The position numbers and the translations under genes are program-made. A DNA stretch of 64,000 nucleotides, taken from positions 984,501 through 1,048,500 of the forward strand of contig NZ_NERW01000001.1 in assembly GCF_003063505.1 (NCBI RefSeq), written 5' to 3'. This document shows, piece after piece, positions 16,838-25,023 of this stretch. Below the pieces are notes generated by a model. The model was not told the origin of the DNA and did no database searches. It was given only the letters and a program-made list of their open reading frames with translations. The first letter of the stretch is position 1. The number at the start of each line of letters is the position of its first letter. The DNA is from Limnohabitans sp. T6-20 (GTDB lineage Bacteria; Pseudomonadota; Gammaproteobacteria; Burkholderiales; Burkholderiaceae_C).

Positions 16838-17521
16838 ATGAATTCTTTGATTGCCCAGAACCTGGCGCAGGTCCACGCACAGATCCAGGCCGCTTGCCAA
16901 GCGGCAGGGCGCCCATTGGGCTGCGTGCAATTGCTGGCGGTCTCCAAAACCTGGGGGCCGGATGCCGTGCGTGCGGCCCATGCCGCAGGGCAAACCGCTT
17001 TTGGCGAAAACTACATCCAGGAAGCGGTGGACAAGATCACGGCTTTGCGCGATTTGCCGCTGGAGTGGCACTGCATCGGCCCGATTCAGAGCAACAAAAC
17101 GCGGCTGGTGGCCGAGCACTTTGACTGGGTGCACAGCATCGACCGCCTCAAAATCGCCCAGCGCCTGTCCGAGCAACGCCCCGAGCACCTGCCACCCTTG
17201 CAGGTGTGCATCCAGGTCAACGTGGATGGGGGTAAGACCAAGTCGGGCGTGTCGCCGTCAGAATTGCCAGCGTTGGCGCGGGCCGTGGCGGCTTTGCCGC
17301 GCCTGCAGCTGCGCGGCCTGATGACCATTCCCGAGCCCGCTGAGACCGATGCGCTGATGCGCGCCGTGCACCGGCAGGCCAAAGACCTGTTTGAGCAATT
17401 GCGTGCGCAGGGCCTGCCACTGGACACGCTATCGATGGGCATGAGCGCTGACCTGGCCGCCGCCATTGCCGAGGGCAGCACGATGGTGCGGGTGGGCACG
17501 GCGATTTTTGGCAAGCGCTGA
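16838..17521 (+). CDS. yggS: YggS/PLPBP pyridoxal-phosphate homeostasis protein
   Basis: 227-aa single-domain alanine-racemase-N-fold protein that binds PLP and buffers vitamin B6 without known catalysis. The PLP lysine is Lys37 in LLAVSKTW; GENYIQEAVDKI, WHCIGPIQSNKTR, QVNVDGGKTKSG and LSMGMSADLAAAI are all typical. The start MNSLIAQNL (16838) is preferred over an upstream frame extension that lacks homology. Often next to proC or pilT in other bacteria; here it is a lone gene. Confidence 0.92.
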   Translation: MNSLIAQNLAQVHAQIQAACQAAGRPLGCVQLLAVSKTWGPDAVRAAHAAGQTAFGENYIQEAVDKITALRDLPLEWHCIGPIQSNKTRLVAEHFDWVHSIDRLKIAQRLSEQRPEHLPPLQVCIQVNVDGGKTKSGVSPSELPALARAVAALPRLQLRGLMTIPEPAETDALMRAVHRQAKDLFEQLRAQGLPLDTLSMGMSADLAAAIAEGSTMVRVGTAIFGKR

Positions 17522-17555
17522 GGCGGCTGCGCAGTGCTGCGCATACCCCGCCTCA
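17519..17555. terminator. Hairpin over the convergent yggS/asparaginase stops
   Basis: TGAGGCGG (17519-17526) pairs with CCGCCTCA (17548-17555), with a smaller CTGCGCAGTGCTGCGCA hairpin inside. It includes the yggS stop and abuts the asparaginase stop. No U-tract is present, so termination efficiency is uncertain. Confidence 0.45.
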
Positions 17556-18569
17556 GGCGTGCTCGCCGGGCTGCAGCTTGAACATGCTGCGCCGCTCGCC
17601 CACCGGCATCCCCGCCACGTTCAGCAGCACCTGGGCGCGCCAGGGCTTGAGGCTTTCTCGCTGCGCATCGTCCAGCCAGCCCAGTTGGTCCAGCGCCTCT
17701 ACGGTGGCGGCAAACAGCGCGGCCTTGTTGCCGTCCATGACCTTGATCGCCAGAGCCTGGCCCCGCGAACGGCTGGCCACCACTTGCACGCCGTCGGCCC
17801 CCACTTTGGTGACCCAGTCGCCGCGCCCTGCGCGCATGAAGTCCGCGTCGTTGCGCCCGGTGCCCGAGACCAGCTCGGGGTGCGCGCTCATGGCCTGGCC
17901 TAGCTGCGCCAGGCTCTCGCCATACAGGCCGTCCGATTCGGGTTGCGCCAGACGCGCATAGCTGCGCGCCAAGCGTGACAAAGGCATGGCGTAGTTGGGG
18001 GCCGAGCAGCCGTCGATGCCCAGTGCCAGTTCTTCTTCGCTCAGCCCGGCCAGGTGCGCCACCGCTTGGCGAATGCGTTGCTGCAAGGGGTGGTCCACCT
18101 CGGTGTAGCTGTCGGTGGGCAAGCCGTGCTGCACGCAATACGCCAAAAAGCCGCTGTGCTTGCCGCTGCAGTTGTGGTGCCGCTCATCAAAAGCAAAGCC
18201 TTCGGGCATGGGCTTGTCGAAAAACGTGAAGCGGTAAGGCACATGGCAGCCGCAGCGCATCTGGCGCGTGCTGGTGCCGCTTTTGCGCAAGATGGACGTC
18301 ACCTGCTCGACGTGCATCTCTTCGCCGTTGTGGCTGGCACACATCATCGCCAGCTCGGATGGCGTGAAGCCGAAATGCGCCACGCCGCCCGACTGGATCA
18401 GCGGCAGCGCCTGCATGGCCTTGAGGGTGGAGCGGGTGAAGCACAACCAATGCGGGTTGCCCACTTGCGCCAGCACCCGGCCCTCGGTGTCGGTCACGGC
18501 CAGTGCACCCATGTGCACGCATTCCTGCACGCCGTTGCGGGTGAGTTCGATCAGGGGTTCGAAGTTCAT
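17553..18569 (-). CDS. Asparaginase of the Rhizobium AsnII-like family
   Basis: 338-aa protein of the asparaginase II family typified by the Rhizobium etli enzyme, unrelated to E. coli AnsA/B. Landmarks: ELTRNGVQECVHMGALAV, FTRSTLKAMQALPLI, MCASHNGEEMHV, HHNCSGKHSGFLAYC and GIDGCSAPNYAMPLSRLA, which hold the conserved Ser, Lys and Cys residues of this group. It hydrolyses L-asparagine to aspartate and ammonia in the cytoplasm. Single gene, divergent from the carboxyltransferase fusion by 89 bp. Confidence 0.9.
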   Translation of the reverse strand: MNFEPLIELTRNGVQECVHMGALAVTDTEGRVLAQVGNPHWLCFTRSTLKAMQALPLIQSGGVAHFGFTPSELAMMCASHNGEEMHVEQVTSILRKSGTSTRQMRCGCHVPYRFTFFDKPMPEGFAFDERHHNCSGKHSGFLAYCVQHGLPTDSYTEVDHPLQQRIRQAVAHLAGLSEEELALGIDGCSAPNYAMPLSRLARSYARLAQPESDGLYGESLAQLGQAMSAHPELVSGTGRNDADFMRAGRGDWVTKVGADGVQVVASRSRGQALAIKVMDGNKAALFAATVEALDQLGWLDDAQRESLKPWRAQVLLNVAGMPVGERRSMFKLQPGEHA

Positions 18570-18658
18570 GGGCTTGTCTCTGTATTTTTGAAAAATCCCA
18601 GTTTAAATTGTCCCGAACTTGACCTGCTGTCGCCAGGGCAGCGCCGCACAATGGCCGG

Positions 18659-20551
18659 ATGCAAAACATTCGATCCCCCCTTCAAGCGCAAGTGGTGCAG
18701 TGGCTCGTTCAGCCCGGTGAGTCAGCGGCTGCAGGCGATGTGCTGGTGATTCTGGAAGCCATGAAGATGGAGCACGAAATCCGTGCGCCCTATGCCGGGC
18801 GCTTGGCCGAGCTGTACTTTCAGGCGGGCGAGACAGTGGGGGAAGGCGAGGCCTTGGCGAGCTGGACGCCGCTGGACTCAGCGCCTGAGCGGGGTGACGC
18901 AGGCACCAACGCATTGATCGGCGCATTGTCCAGTGCATTGACCAGCGCAGCGGCGGCCCCGGCCTGGGTCGGCACAGCACAAACCGCAAGCCATGCCCCA
19001 GCAAGCACAGCAGGCCAGACCAGCCCTCGTGCCGACCTCCAAAAACTGCAAGACCGCCTGGCCTTCACGCTTGACGCGCAGCGCCCCGAAGCCGTGGCCA
19101 AACGCCACGCCACCGGCCTGCGCACCGCCCGCGAGAACATCGCCGATCTGTGCGATCCCGATTCCTTTGTCGAATACGGCGCACTGGCCGTGGCCGCCCA
19201 AAGCCGCCGCCGCAGCGCCGATGACCTCATGCGCAACACGCCCGCCGACGGCATGGTCACCGGCATCGGCTGCGTGAATGGCCAGCGCGTGGTGGTCATG
19301 GCCTACGACTTCACCGTGCTGGCGGGCACGCAAGGCATGCGCAACCACCAAAAGACCGACCGCATGCTGGGTGTGGCTTTGCAAAACAAGCTGCCCGTGG
19401 TGCTGTTTGCCGAAGGCGGCGGGGGCCGACCCGGTGATGTGGATGTCGCCATCGTCGCGGGCCTGAACCTGGCCACCTTTGCATCCTTTGCCCGCCTCAA
19501 TGGCCTGGTGCCGGTGGTGGGCGTGGTGGCGGGGCGCTGTTTTGCGGGCAATGCGGCATTGCTGGGCTGCTGTGACGTCATCATCGCCACCCGAGACAGC
19601 AACATCGGCATGGGCGGCCCGGTCATGGTCGAAGGTGGCGGCCTGGGTGTCTTCAAGCCCGAGCAGATTGGCCCGAGTGACGTGCAGCAGGCCAACGGCG
19701 TGATCGACATCCTGGTGGACAAGGAAGCGCAAGCGGTGGCCGCGGCGCGGCATTACCTGTCGTGCTTTCAAGGCGCGCAACTTGAATGGCAAGCCCCGCC
19801 CGCCCAAGCCCTGCGCCATGTGGTGCCCGAGAACCGTGTGCGCGTGTACGACACCCGCGCCGCCATGCAGGGCATCGCCGACGAGGGCAGCTTGCTGCCT
19901 TTGCGCACGGGTTTTGGCACGGGCATCCACACCGCGCTGGCGCGCATCGCGGGCCGTCCGGTGGGTCTGATGGCCAACAACCCACTGCACTTGGGCGGTG
20001 CGATTGACGCCGATGCCGCCGACAAAGCCGCCCGCTTCATGCAGCTGTGCAACGCGCACGGGCTGCCCATCGTGAGTTTGGTGGACACGCCCGGCTTCAT
20101 GGTCGGGCCCGACATCGAAGCGCTGGCGCAGGTGCGCCACGTCTCGCGCATGTTTGTGGCGGCCGCGCACCTGCGGGTGCCGCTGCTCAGCGTGGTGCTG
20201 CGCAAGGGCTATGGCCTGGGCGCGATGGCCATGACCGGCGGGGGCTTTCACGAAACCCTGAGCACGGTGGCCTGGCCCACCGGCGAGTTTGGCGGCATGG
20301 GCTTGGAGGGCGCGGTGCGGCTGGGTTACCGCAAGGAACTGGAGGCCCTGCCCGAAGGCCCCGAGCGTGAAGCGCTGTTTGAGCAGCTGCTGGCGCAGCA
20401 ATACGACAACGGCAGCGCCATCAACATGGCAGCCACGCTGGAGATCGACGCGGTGATCGACCCGGCCACCACCCGCGACTGGCTGGTGGCGGGCTTGCAG
20501 GCTGGGCGGGTGAGGCCCGCCGATGGCACGCTGGCCATCGACACCTGGTGA
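18659..20551 (+). CDS. Biotin-carrier domain fused to acyl-CoA carboxyltransferase
   Basis: 630-aa protein. Residues 1-72 form a biotinyl domain with the canonical biotinylation motif EAMKMEHEI (Lys36). Residues about 73-125 are an Ala/Pro-rich linker. From about 125 to the end is a carboxyltransferase of the PccB/MMCD type: TARENIADLCDPDSFVEYGAL is split across its start, then TVLAGTQGMRNHQKTDRM, AEGGGGRPGD, LVDTPGFMVGP and LRKGYGLGAMAMTGG. It should accept carboxybiotin and carboxylate an acyl-CoA. The order BCCP then CT in one chain without biotin carboxylase is unusual, and no biotin carboxylase gene is in the window. Confidence 0.88.
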   Translation: MQNIRSPLQAQVVQWLVQPGESAAAGDVLVILEAMKMEHEIRAPYAGRLAELYFQAGETVGEGEALASWTPLDSAPERGDAGTNALIGALSSALTSAAAAPAWVGTAQTASHAPASTAGQTSPRADLQKLQDRLAFTLDAQRPEAVAKRHATGLRTARENIADLCDPDSFVEYGALAVAAQSRRRSADDLMRNTPADGMVTGIGCVNGQRVVVMAYDFTVLAGTQGMRNHQKTDRMLGVALQNKLPVVLFAEGGGGRPGDVDVAIVAGLNLATFASFARLNGLVPVVGVVAGRCFAGNAALLGCCDVIIATRDSNIGMGGPVMVEGGGLGVFKPEQIGPSDVQQANGVIDILVDKEAQAVAAARHYLSCFQGAQLEWQAPPAQALRHVVPENRVRVYDTRAAMQGIADEGSLLPLRTGFGTGIHTALARIAGRPVGLMANNPLHLGGAIDADAADKAARFMQLCNAHGLPIVSLVDTPGFMVGPDIEALAQVRHVSRMFVAAAHLRVPLLSVVLRKGYGLGAMAMTGGGFHETLSTVAWPTGEFGGMGLEGAVRLGYRKELEALPEGPEREALFEQLLAQQYDNGSAINMAATLEIDAVIDPATTRDWLVAGLQAGRVRPADGTLAIDTW

Positions 20552-20556
20552 GTTGT

Positions 20557-20572
20557 GGGCGGCTTGAGCCGC
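20557..20572. terminator. Short hairpin between convergent genes
   Basis: GGCGGCT and AGCCGCC pair around a 2-nt loop between the carboxyltransferase stop (20551) and the fahA stop (20579). GC-rich with no U-run, so it is only a candidate terminator or 3' protector. Confidence 0.4.
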
Positions 20573-20578
20573 CTGAGT

Positions 20579-21904
20579 TCAGCCCTTGAGCACCCGCGCA
20601 GGCAGCACCGTGCCCACACATTCGCCAAAGCCAATCCGCGCAGCGCCTGCTTTTTCGCACCAGCCGCGCAGCACCACGCTGTCGCCGTCTTCCAGCCAGG
20701 TGCGCTGCTCGCCATTGGGCAGGGCAATCGGGTTCTTGCCGCCGGTGGTCAGCTCGATCAGGGCCGCCGCTTGGTCCAGCGTGGGGCCCGACAGGGTGCC
20801 GCTGCCCAGCAGGTCGCCTGGTTGCAGGTTGCAGCCGTTCACTGTGTGGTGCGTGACCATTTGCGCGACGGTCCAGTAAGCGTGGCGGTAGCTGGTGCGG
20901 CAGATGCTGGCATCGGCCTGACCGGCTGCGCGCATCTTGGGCGTTTGCAGGCCCACTTGCAGTTGGATGTCGAATGCGCCGCCGCTGCGGTTGGCGTCAC
21001 TGTCCAAATAGGCCATGGGTTGCGGGTCACCCTCGGGGCGCGTGAAAGCCACCCGGTAAGGGGCCAGCGCTTCGAGCGTGACGACCCAGGGCGAGATGGT
21101 GGATGCGAAGTTCTTGGCCAGGAAAGGCCCGAGCGGCTGGTATTCCCAGCCCTGAATGTCGCGGGCCGACCAGTCGTTGAGCAGGCAGATGCCAAACACA
21201 TGGTCTTCGGCTTCGGTGATGTCGACGGCCTCGCCCAGCGCGTTGCCGCTGCCGACAAAGATGCCCAGCTCCAGCTCGATGTCCAGCCGCTTGCAGGGGC
21301 CGAATGAGGGTTCTGCCGCGCCGGGTGGCATGGTCTGGCCGACGGGACGGCGGAATTGCTGGCCCGACACGCCGATGCTGGACGCGCGGCCGTGGTAGCC
21401 GATGGGCACCCATTTGTAGTTGGGCAGCAGCGGGTTGTCGGGGCGGAACTGCTTGCCGATGTTGGTGGCGTGGTAGACCGAGGTGTAGAAGTCGGTGTAG
21501 TCGCCGATGCGGGCGGGCACGTCGTATTCGGCCTCGGCTTGCGGCACCAGGCAAGCTTGCAGCGTGGCTTGCTCGGCAGAGCCTTCGCGCAGGGTGCGTG
21601 ACAGGGCCAAGCGCAACGCGCTCCAGGCTGCAGTGCCCAATGCCATCAGCGCGTTGAGCTTGTCGTGTGCACCGGCTTGCGCGGCGGCAGCAGCTTGCCC
21701 CGTCAGCACGCCTGATTGGGCGACCGCTGCCAAATCCAGAATCTGGTCACCAATGGCGACGCCGCAGCGGAAGGCTTCGACAGCGCCCTTGCGGCGGAAC
21801 ACCGCAAACGGCAGGTTCTGGATGGGGAAGTCAGTGCCCGCTGTGTTGGCCGAGGCGACCCAGCTTGTGAGCGCCGGGTTGTGGGTTTCATTGAGCATCG
21901 TCAT
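20579..21904 (-). CDS. fahA: Fumarylacetoacetase
   Basis: 441-aa full-length (eukaryote-like) fumarylacetoacetate hydrolase that splits fumarylacetoacetate to fumarate and acetoacetate. An N-terminal SH3-like domain (FPIQNLPFAVFRRKG) precedes the catalytic FAH domain with DFYTSVYHATNIGKQFRP, the acids of LDIELELGIFVG, FGICLLNDWSARDIQGWEY and GDLLGSGTLSG. It is the last gene of a five-gene operon behind a VOC protein (10-bp gap), so the upstream enzymes probably make its substrate or an analogue. Confidence 0.93.
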   Translation of the reverse strand: MTMLNETHNPALTSWVASANTAGTDFPIQNLPFAVFRRKGAVEAFRCGVAIGDQILDLAAVAQSGVLTGQAAAAAQAGAHDKLNALMALGTAAWSALRLALSRTLREGSAEQATLQACLVPQAEAEYDVPARIGDYTDFYTSVYHATNIGKQFRPDNPLLPNYKWVPIGYHGRASSIGVSGQQFRRPVGQTMPPGAAEPSFGPCKRLDIELELGIFVGSGNALGEAVDITEAEDHVFGICLLNDWSARDIQGWEYQPLGPFLAKNFASTISPWVVTLEALAPYRVAFTRPEGDPQPMAYLDSDANRSGGAFDIQLQVGLQTPKMRAAGQADASICRTSYRHAYWTVAQMVTHHTVNGCNLQPGDLLGSGTLSGPTLDQAAALIELTTGGKNPIALPNGEQRTWLEDGDSVVLRGWCEKAGAARIGFGECVGTVLPARVLKG

Positions 21905-21914
21905 GGGGCGTCTT

Positions 21915-22451
21915 TCAGGAGGCCATGCTGCCGTCGTGCATCCAGGCTGCGTGTTTGGGGGCGCGCTTGGTTTGGCTCCATTCGTTGAGCATGTCCCACT
22001 TCACGTCGTCGAGTTTTTTCATCATCTCGGGCGTGCCGCAGTCGGCGGCCAGCTCCAGGCGGTGGCCGCTCGGGTCAAAGAAATAGATGCTCTTGAAGAT
22101 GGTGTGGTCCACCGGGCCGAGCACGTCGACACCGCCAGCCACCAGCTTGTCTTTGGCCGCCAGCAGCGTTTCCATCGAGTCGACTTTCAGCGCCAGGTGC
22201 TGCACCCAGGCGGGGGTGTTTTGGTCACGGTCCATGGGCGCTTGGCTGGGCAGCTCAAAGAAAGCCAGGATGTTGCCGTGGCCCGCATCCAGAAAGATGT
22301 GCATGTACGGGTCGGGCGCTTTGGTGGACGGCACTTCGTTTTCGGCAATGGCCAAAACGAATTTCATGTCGAGGTGCTTTTGGTACCACTCGACGGTTTC
22401 TTTGGCGTCTTTGCAGCGGTAAGCGACGTGGTGAACGGATTGAACGAGCAT
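21915..22451 (-). CDS. VOC-superfamily protein in the monooxygenase-fahA operon
   Basis: 178-aa vicinal-oxygen-chelate protein. The four classical VOC metal positions appear filled: His8 in VHHVAYRC, Glu66 in LAFFELP, His85 in WVQHLALKV and Glu133 in GHRLELA. VOC members are glyoxalases, isomerases or extradiol dioxygenases. Its place between an FAD monooxygenase and fumarylacetoacetase suggests a ring-cleavage or isomerisation step (inference). The ATG at 22451 has AAGGAG upstream. Confidence 0.82.
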   Translation of the reverse strand: MLVQSVHHVAYRCKDAKETVEWYQKHLDMKFVLAIAENEVPSTKAPDPYMHIFLDAGHGNILAFFELPSQAPMDRDQNTPAWVQHLALKVDSMETLLAAKDKLVAGGVDVLGPVDHTIFKSIYFFDPSGHRLELAADCGTPEMMKKLDDVKWDMLNEWSQTKRAPKHAAWMHDGSMAS

Positions 22452-22476
22452 GGGAGTCTCCTTGGAAGTGAGGGGG

Positions 22477-22665
22477 TCAGAGGTCTTGCAGGGCAGCGGT
22501 GATCTGCTGCTGAAACAGGTTTTCGTCGGCCAGTGCGTTGGCGTTGAGCAGGGCGAGTTTGACGAGGAACAGCTGGGCTTTGTCCGCGCCCGCTTGGTCG
22601 ATGGCCGTGGCCAGTGCGTCGTAGACGGTTTCGAGCCCGCCAATAGAAAGTGCTTTGTCGGTCAT
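22477..22665 (-). CDS. DUF2783-type small protein
   Basis: 62-aa soluble, mostly helical protein resembling DUF2783 (LETVYDALATAIDQ, then AQLFLVKLALLNANAL and an ADENLFQQQI tail). This small family is commonly found next to FAD-dependent aromatic monooxygenases; its role is unknown, possibly as an accessory subunit. It lies 9 bp after the monooxygenase stop and 25 bp before the VOC start. Confidence 0.7.
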   Translation of the reverse strand: MTDKALSIGGLETVYDALATAIDQAGADKAQLFLVKLALLNANALADENLFQQQITAALQDL

Positions 22666-22674
22666 GGTGTTTCC

Positions 22675-24363
22675 TTATTGCGGCAAGGCGTTGTCGAGGG
22701 CCGCTTGCAGGCGCGTGGCGTCCAGGGTGATCCACCGTGCGCAGATGTGTTGGTCCGGGCGCAGCAAATACGCGCCGCCATGGGCCGGTATGCCGTAGCG
22801 CTGGCGCAGGTGGCCGTCGGCGTCGGGCAGGTGCTGGTAGGCCCCCGCCACAGGCTGGGCTGCACCGACCGCGATCACGTTCAAAGGCATGCCTTTCGCA
22901 CGCGCTGCGTTGATGACTTGTTGCAGAGCTTCGGGCAGGTCGGTATCGGTGAAGTACAACAAGTCAAAGCCGCCACCCAGGTGGTCGAGCAAATAATCAT
23001 TGGCACCCAGGCGCACGTTCTGTGGCGGTGCGCCGTGCGCCGGGCCGCTCTTGAACAAGCCGTTGTCGTCGCCCGTGCTGTTGAGCATGGAGTGGGTGTA
23101 CTCGTGCGGCCGCGAGGTGCGCCAGTGGTAGAGCGGGCGCACAAATTCTTGGGTGAGCGAGAGCGACAAGACCGCGTCGCGCAGCAACCGGAAGCCGGGG
23201 CTGGGCGGTGCCATGAAGCGGGTGCTTTTACCTGCCTCGGTGATGATCTCGCGTGCCGTGCCCACGCGCTCGGCGCTGTGGTTGGCCAGCAGCTTTTCGC
23301 TTGCCAGACCTTTGACCACAAAGGCCAGGTGCCAGCCCAGCGACTGCGCGTCTTGGAACGCGGTGTTGGCCCCGCGCACACCAAAGATGGGCAACAGGTG
23401 CGCAGCGTCGCCCGTGAAGATGACGCTGCCGTGCACAAAGTCGGGCAGTGTGAGGGTGCGTGCCGAGTAGACCGAAGACCAGTCCATCTCCCACTTCAGA
23501 CCCGCGTGGCCGATCATGGCCAGCTGCGCGTCGATGCGGGCCTTGAGTGACTCGGGGCGCAGCGCTTCTTCGGGTGTTTCACCCGGCGGCAGCTGGTAGT
23601 CCACACGCCAGATGCCGTTGGGCTCGCGGTGCATCAAAATGGTGTTGCCGGGGTTCCACTCGGGGTCAAAAAAGGCCAGTCGCTCGGTGGGAAAGGGCAA
23701 ATCGATTTTGATGTCGGCAATGACGAAAAAGCCTTCGTAAGACGCGCCTTCCATTTGCAGGTTCATGGCGCTGCGGATGCCCGACCGGCCCCCATCGGCG
23801 GCCACCACCCAGTCGCTTTCCAGCGTGTAGGGGCCTTCGGGGGTGTCGATGTCCAGCACCGCGTAGCCGTCCTTCTGGTCGATGTTTTCCAGCTTGTTGC
23901 CCCAGCGGAAATCGATCAGCGGGTTGGCTTTGCAGGCGTCGTGCAGGTATTCCTCCATGAACTGCTGTTGCACGTTGATGATCGGGAAAAAACGGTCATC
24001 GGCGTCGTGCGGCGCTTCCATGCGGAACACGCGCTGGCCCCGGTAAAACGAGTTGCCAAAGCGCCAGGGCAAACCGCCCGCCGTCATGCGGTCGGCCACG
24101 CCCACTTGTTGCAGGATTTCCATCGAGCGGCGTGTGAAGCAGATCGCGCGGCTGCCTTGCGAAAACTGCAGCTCGGCCGACAGCACCACGCTGGGCACGC
24201 CGTGGCGGGCCAGCTCCAGCGCCGTGACCATGCCCGCAGGGCCGGAGCCAACGATCACGACCTTCTTGCGGTCTTGTTTGGGGTGAGCTGATGCCAGCCA
24301 AGGCTTGAAAACCTCGTACTGGTAATAGATCGAAGGGCGGGCTTCGGTGGTGGGGGTGTGCAT
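22675..24363 (-). CDS. FAD-dependent aromatic-ring monooxygenase
   Basis: 562-aa class A flavoprotein hydroxylase. The N-terminal dinucleotide fold KVVIVGSGPAGMVTALELARHG, the DG motif VVAADGGRSGIRSAM and the FAD-ribityl GD motif VIFTGDAAHLLPIFGVRGAN are intact. A C-terminal thioredoxin-like domain (about residues 400-562) resembles phenol/MhpA-type hydroxylases. It should use NAD(P)H and O2 to hydroxylate a phenolic acid; the substrate is unknown, but co-transcription with fumarylacetoacetase points to a hydroquinone product (inference). Confidence 0.88.
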   Translation of the reverse strand: MHTPTTEARPSIYYQYEVFKPWLASAHPKQDRKKVVIVGSGPAGMVTALELARHGVPSVVLSAELQFSQGSRAICFTRRSMEILQQVGVADRMTAGGLPWRFGNSFYRGQRVFRMEAPHDADDRFFPIINVQQQFMEEYLHDACKANPLIDFRWGNKLENIDQKDGYAVLDIDTPEGPYTLESDWVVAADGGRSGIRSAMNLQMEGASYEGFFVIADIKIDLPFPTERLAFFDPEWNPGNTILMHREPNGIWRVDYQLPPGETPEEALRPESLKARIDAQLAMIGHAGLKWEMDWSSVYSARTLTLPDFVHGSVIFTGDAAHLLPIFGVRGANTAFQDAQSLGWHLAFVVKGLASEKLLANHSAERVGTAREIITEAGKSTRFMAPPSPGFRLLRDAVLSLSLTQEFVRPLYHWRTSRPHEYTHSMLNSTGDDNGLFKSGPAHGAPPQNVRLGANDYLLDHLGGGFDLLYFTDTDLPEALQQVINAARAKGMPLNVIAVGAAQPVAGAYQHLPDADGHLRQRYGIPAHGGAYLLRPDQHICARWITLDATRLQAALDNALPQ

Positions 24364-24386
24364 GGTGTGGAGTGGGGGAATGGGTT

Positions 24387-24869
24387 TCAGCGGGAACGGG
24401 AAGCCTTGCCAAGGTCCGGGGTGGAGGTCGTGACGACGCCGGGACGGGCATGCTGGATCAAGCGGTCGAACAGGCCGCTCAATGTGGCTTGTTCTTTGTC
24501 CGTCAGGCAGCCAAAAATGTCCTGATTGCGTTGGTGCACCATGGCCATGGCGCGCTCGAACACTTCGCGCCCGTCGGGCGTCAGCGTCAGCACCACGCCC
24601 CGGCCATCACCCGGGTGGTCGGCTTTGAGCACCAGGCCCTGATCGACCAGTGCCTGCGCGGCGCGGCTGGCCTGGCCTTTGTTCAGGTTGGCTTTGTCGG
24701 CCAGTTCCTTCACCGACAAGGGCTCAAAAGTGCCAATGGTCGTCAGGCAGCGCCCGTCGCTCATCGACAGCCCCGTGCGCTCCGGATAGACCGACTGGCT
24801 GTCCATGTCGGTCAGCTTGTGCAGTTGGTGCAGACGGTAAGTCAGCGTTCGGTCGAGTGGCTTGGGCAT
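24387..24869 (-). CDS. MarR-family regulator of the monooxygenase operon
   Basis: 160-aa MarR winged-helix protein: LSMSDGRCLTTIGTF, the recognition helix LADKANLNKGQASRAAQALV and the wing ADHPGDGRGVVLTLT. First gene of the minus-strand operon, 23 bp before the monooxygenase. Two related palindromes just upstream (24923-24936 and 24953-24970) are likely its operators. The ATG at 24869 (MPKPLDR) is chosen; an in-frame extension to 24935 would run through the first palindrome. Confidence 0.88.
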   Translation of the reverse strand: MPKPLDRTLTYRLHQLHKLTDMDSQSVYPERTGLSMSDGRCLTTIGTFEPLSVKELADKANLNKGQASRAAQALVDQGLVLKADHPGDGRGVVLTLTPDGREVFERAMAMVHQRNQDIFGCLTDKEQATLSGLFDRLIQHARPGVVTTSTPDLGKASRSR

Positions 24870-24921
24870 TCGGCTCTTCAGTCTGAAGGGGGTGAAAGAA
24901 GGCTCAATCTTAGGTTGATTT

Positions 24922-24937
24922 GGTTGCGTTCGCAACT
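24922..24937. promoter_or_regulatory. Candidate MarR operator 1
   Basis: GTTGCG-TT-CGCAAC (24923-24936) is a perfect 6-bp-arm inverted repeat, 54 bp upstream of the MarR start. It shares the half-site GGTTGYG with operator 2; the two centres are 32 bp apart, about three helical turns. Confidence 0.6.
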
Positions 24938-24952
24938 AAGTAGAAGCACTAA

Positions 24953-24970
24953 TGGTTGTGTGCGCAACCA
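24953..24970. promoter_or_regulatory. Candidate MarR operator 2
   Basis: TGGTTGTGTGCGCAACCA is an 18-bp inverted repeat matching at 7 of 9 pairs. It has the same half-site as operator 1, on the same face of the helix. Confidence 0.55.
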
Positions 24971-24980
24971 AATGGATGTA

Positions 24981-25009
24981 AAAAAGCCTGAGACTTGCTC
25001 AGGCTTTTT
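24981..25009. terminator. Rho-independent terminator after glcD
   Basis: AAAAAGCCTGAG (24981-24992), a 5-nt loop, then CTCAGGCTTTTT (24998-25009). On the minus strand it follows the glcD stop by 14 bp and ends in a U-run. It separates glcD from the MarR promoter region; the symmetric A/T ends allow function in both directions. Confidence 0.85.
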
Positions 25010-25023
25010 GGGCTGCGTTGGGC

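Noticed and set aside
21915..22451. Direct assignment of the VOC protein as a homogentisate or gentisate dioxygenase.
   Set aside because: Known dioxygenases for these substrates are cupin-type and far larger; VOC metal residues alone do not define activity, so it was kept as a hypothesis.
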